Source: CAZNFR01 sp964572225
Lineage (GTDB): Bacteria > Bacteroidota > Bacteroidia > Bacteroidales > GCA-2748055
DNA length: 30,637 nucleotides
Direction of reading: 5' to 3'
Assembly: GCA_964572225.1 (NCBI GenBank)
Contig: CAZNFR010000041.1
Span: 1-30,637, forward strand
The notes beneath the pieces were generated by a model. The model saw nothing but the letters and a program-made list of their open reading frames with translations, had not been told where the DNA came from and searched no databases. How positions within the stretch are numbered: the stretch's first letter is position 1; every line of letters begins with the position of its first letter. The position numbers were made by a program, and so were the translations under genes. This document shows positions 30,108 through 30,637 of this stretch, in pieces.

Positions 30108-30637
30108 ATGAAAAGAAAGCTGCAACGAATCCTGCGTGCAATAAGAGACCTTAAGCACCTTAAGAACAGATCTAAAAGCCGGTTTCTCATTGCCTTTCAG
30201 CTTTTGATCTTCATGATCTCAAACCGGGGAAAGTTCAAGATTTTCTTCCTTCTCAGACTGCATGAAAAAGACAGGCAGCCCCGGCAGTTCATCAGTGAGA
30301 GGAAGTACCGGAAACTCGATCCCCTGATAGCCCCCCACTATTTCCGGGTCCTTCTGGAAAATAAAATCGTGTTCTATCGCTATATGAAAGGTCTGGGAAA
30401 AGAAGATATCCTGCCCGAAACCCGGGGCTATCTTACCCGCAACCATTTTTTACTTCCGGATGAGAACACCCGACTACCCATTTCCGAAATCCACAAACTG
30501 GAATCGGAAAGCTTTGTAAAAGCGGCCAGCGGATATTGCGGACAGAATATTTTTATGCTTCGGAATGAAGGTTCGCAGATTTACATAAACAACAAAGAAT
30601 CAGGGATCTCCGAATTGCAGGACCAGATCCTGGATAT
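30108..30637 (+). CDS. N-terminal part of a sugar-transfer-associated ATP-grasp-like protein, cut by window end
   Basis: 176 codons are visible from the ATG at 30108, preceded by AAAAAGG. The N terminus is very basic (M-K-R-K-L-Q-R-I-L-R-A-I-R-D-L-K), and a hydrophobic stretch lies at about 25-37. D-P-L-I-A-P-H-Y-F-R-V-L-L-E-N-K-I follows, which fits the loop before an ATP-grasp domain. Then S-F-V-K-A-A-S-G-Y-C-G-Q-N-I-F-M-L resembles the ATP-binding strand and glycine-rich loop (usual form K-P-x-x-G-x-G-G). The catalytic metal-binding part lies beyond the window. The product may be a ligase acting on surface-glycan building blocks; this is an inference from the domain only. Confidence 0.55.
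   Translation, partial: MKRKLQRILRAIRDLKHLKNRSKSRFLIAFQLLIFMISNRGKFKIFFLLRLHEKDRQPRQFISERKYRKLDPLIAPHYFRVLLENKIVFYRYMKGLGKEDILPETRGYLTRNHFLLPDENTRLPISEIHKLESESFVKAASGYCGQNIFMLRNEGSQIYINNKESGISELQDQILD

Overview
This is a stretch of chromosome from a member of the Bacteroidota, most likely the Bacteroidales/Marinilabiliales side of the phylum. Four things support this: a complete bat (aerotolerance) operon in the order typical of the phylum, a serine protease ending in a type IX secretion (Por) sorting tail, a DUF4465 lipoprotein behind a cobalamin riboswitch, and repeated promoter boxes of the Bacteroidota form TAnnTTTG placed just upstream of genes. Most genes look like core housekeeping functions. 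No insertion sequences, phage genes, CRISPR arrays, tRNAs or rRNAs were recognised. A run of 10 N (27776-27785) interrupts ligA.

Bases 1-8924 hold one long minus-strand operon: moxR, a small secreted protein of unknown function, a DUF58 protein, a BatD/DUF4381-like membrane protein, batA, batB, batC, batD, batE and a cupin gene cut by the window edge. Spacing is tight, with several overlaps, and a candidate promoter lies just upstream of moxR. The products should form an inner-membrane/periplasmic complex: a MoxR ATPase, von Willebrand A (VWA) proteins and TPR partners, linked in the phylum to stress and oxygen tolerance.

Bases 9048-14518 hold truA on the plus strand, convergent with a second minus-strand operon: a TPR protein, a phosphosulfolactate synthase-like protein (ComA), a DUF368 polyprenyl-phosphate translocase-like membrane protein, aroE and an acyl-ACP thioesterase. 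A separate large lipoprotein (14614-17211) has the fold signatures of a GH84-like glycosidase but no obvious catalytic Asp pair.

Bases 17352-23014 hold ffh and folD (plus), argS (minus, convergent), a 457-base gap and a lone glycosyltransferase gene starting with TTG. The gap contains a perfect 12-bp hairpin with a minus-strand T tract and a 30-codon ORF that looks like the start of a SusC-type receptor gene.

Bases 23027-26416 are minus-strand: two small conserved-looking proteins, then a transcription unit headed by a cobalamin riboswitch that carries a BtuH-like (DUF4465) B12-binding lipoprotein and a T9SS-exported trypsin-like protease. This is the most interesting part of the window, because it suggests that a secreted protease is controlled by vitamin B12.

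Bases 26474-30637 are plus-strand: ligA, a DUF6913-like protein, dapA, and the start of a protein resembling sugar-transfer-associated ATP-grasp enzymes, cut by the window end.
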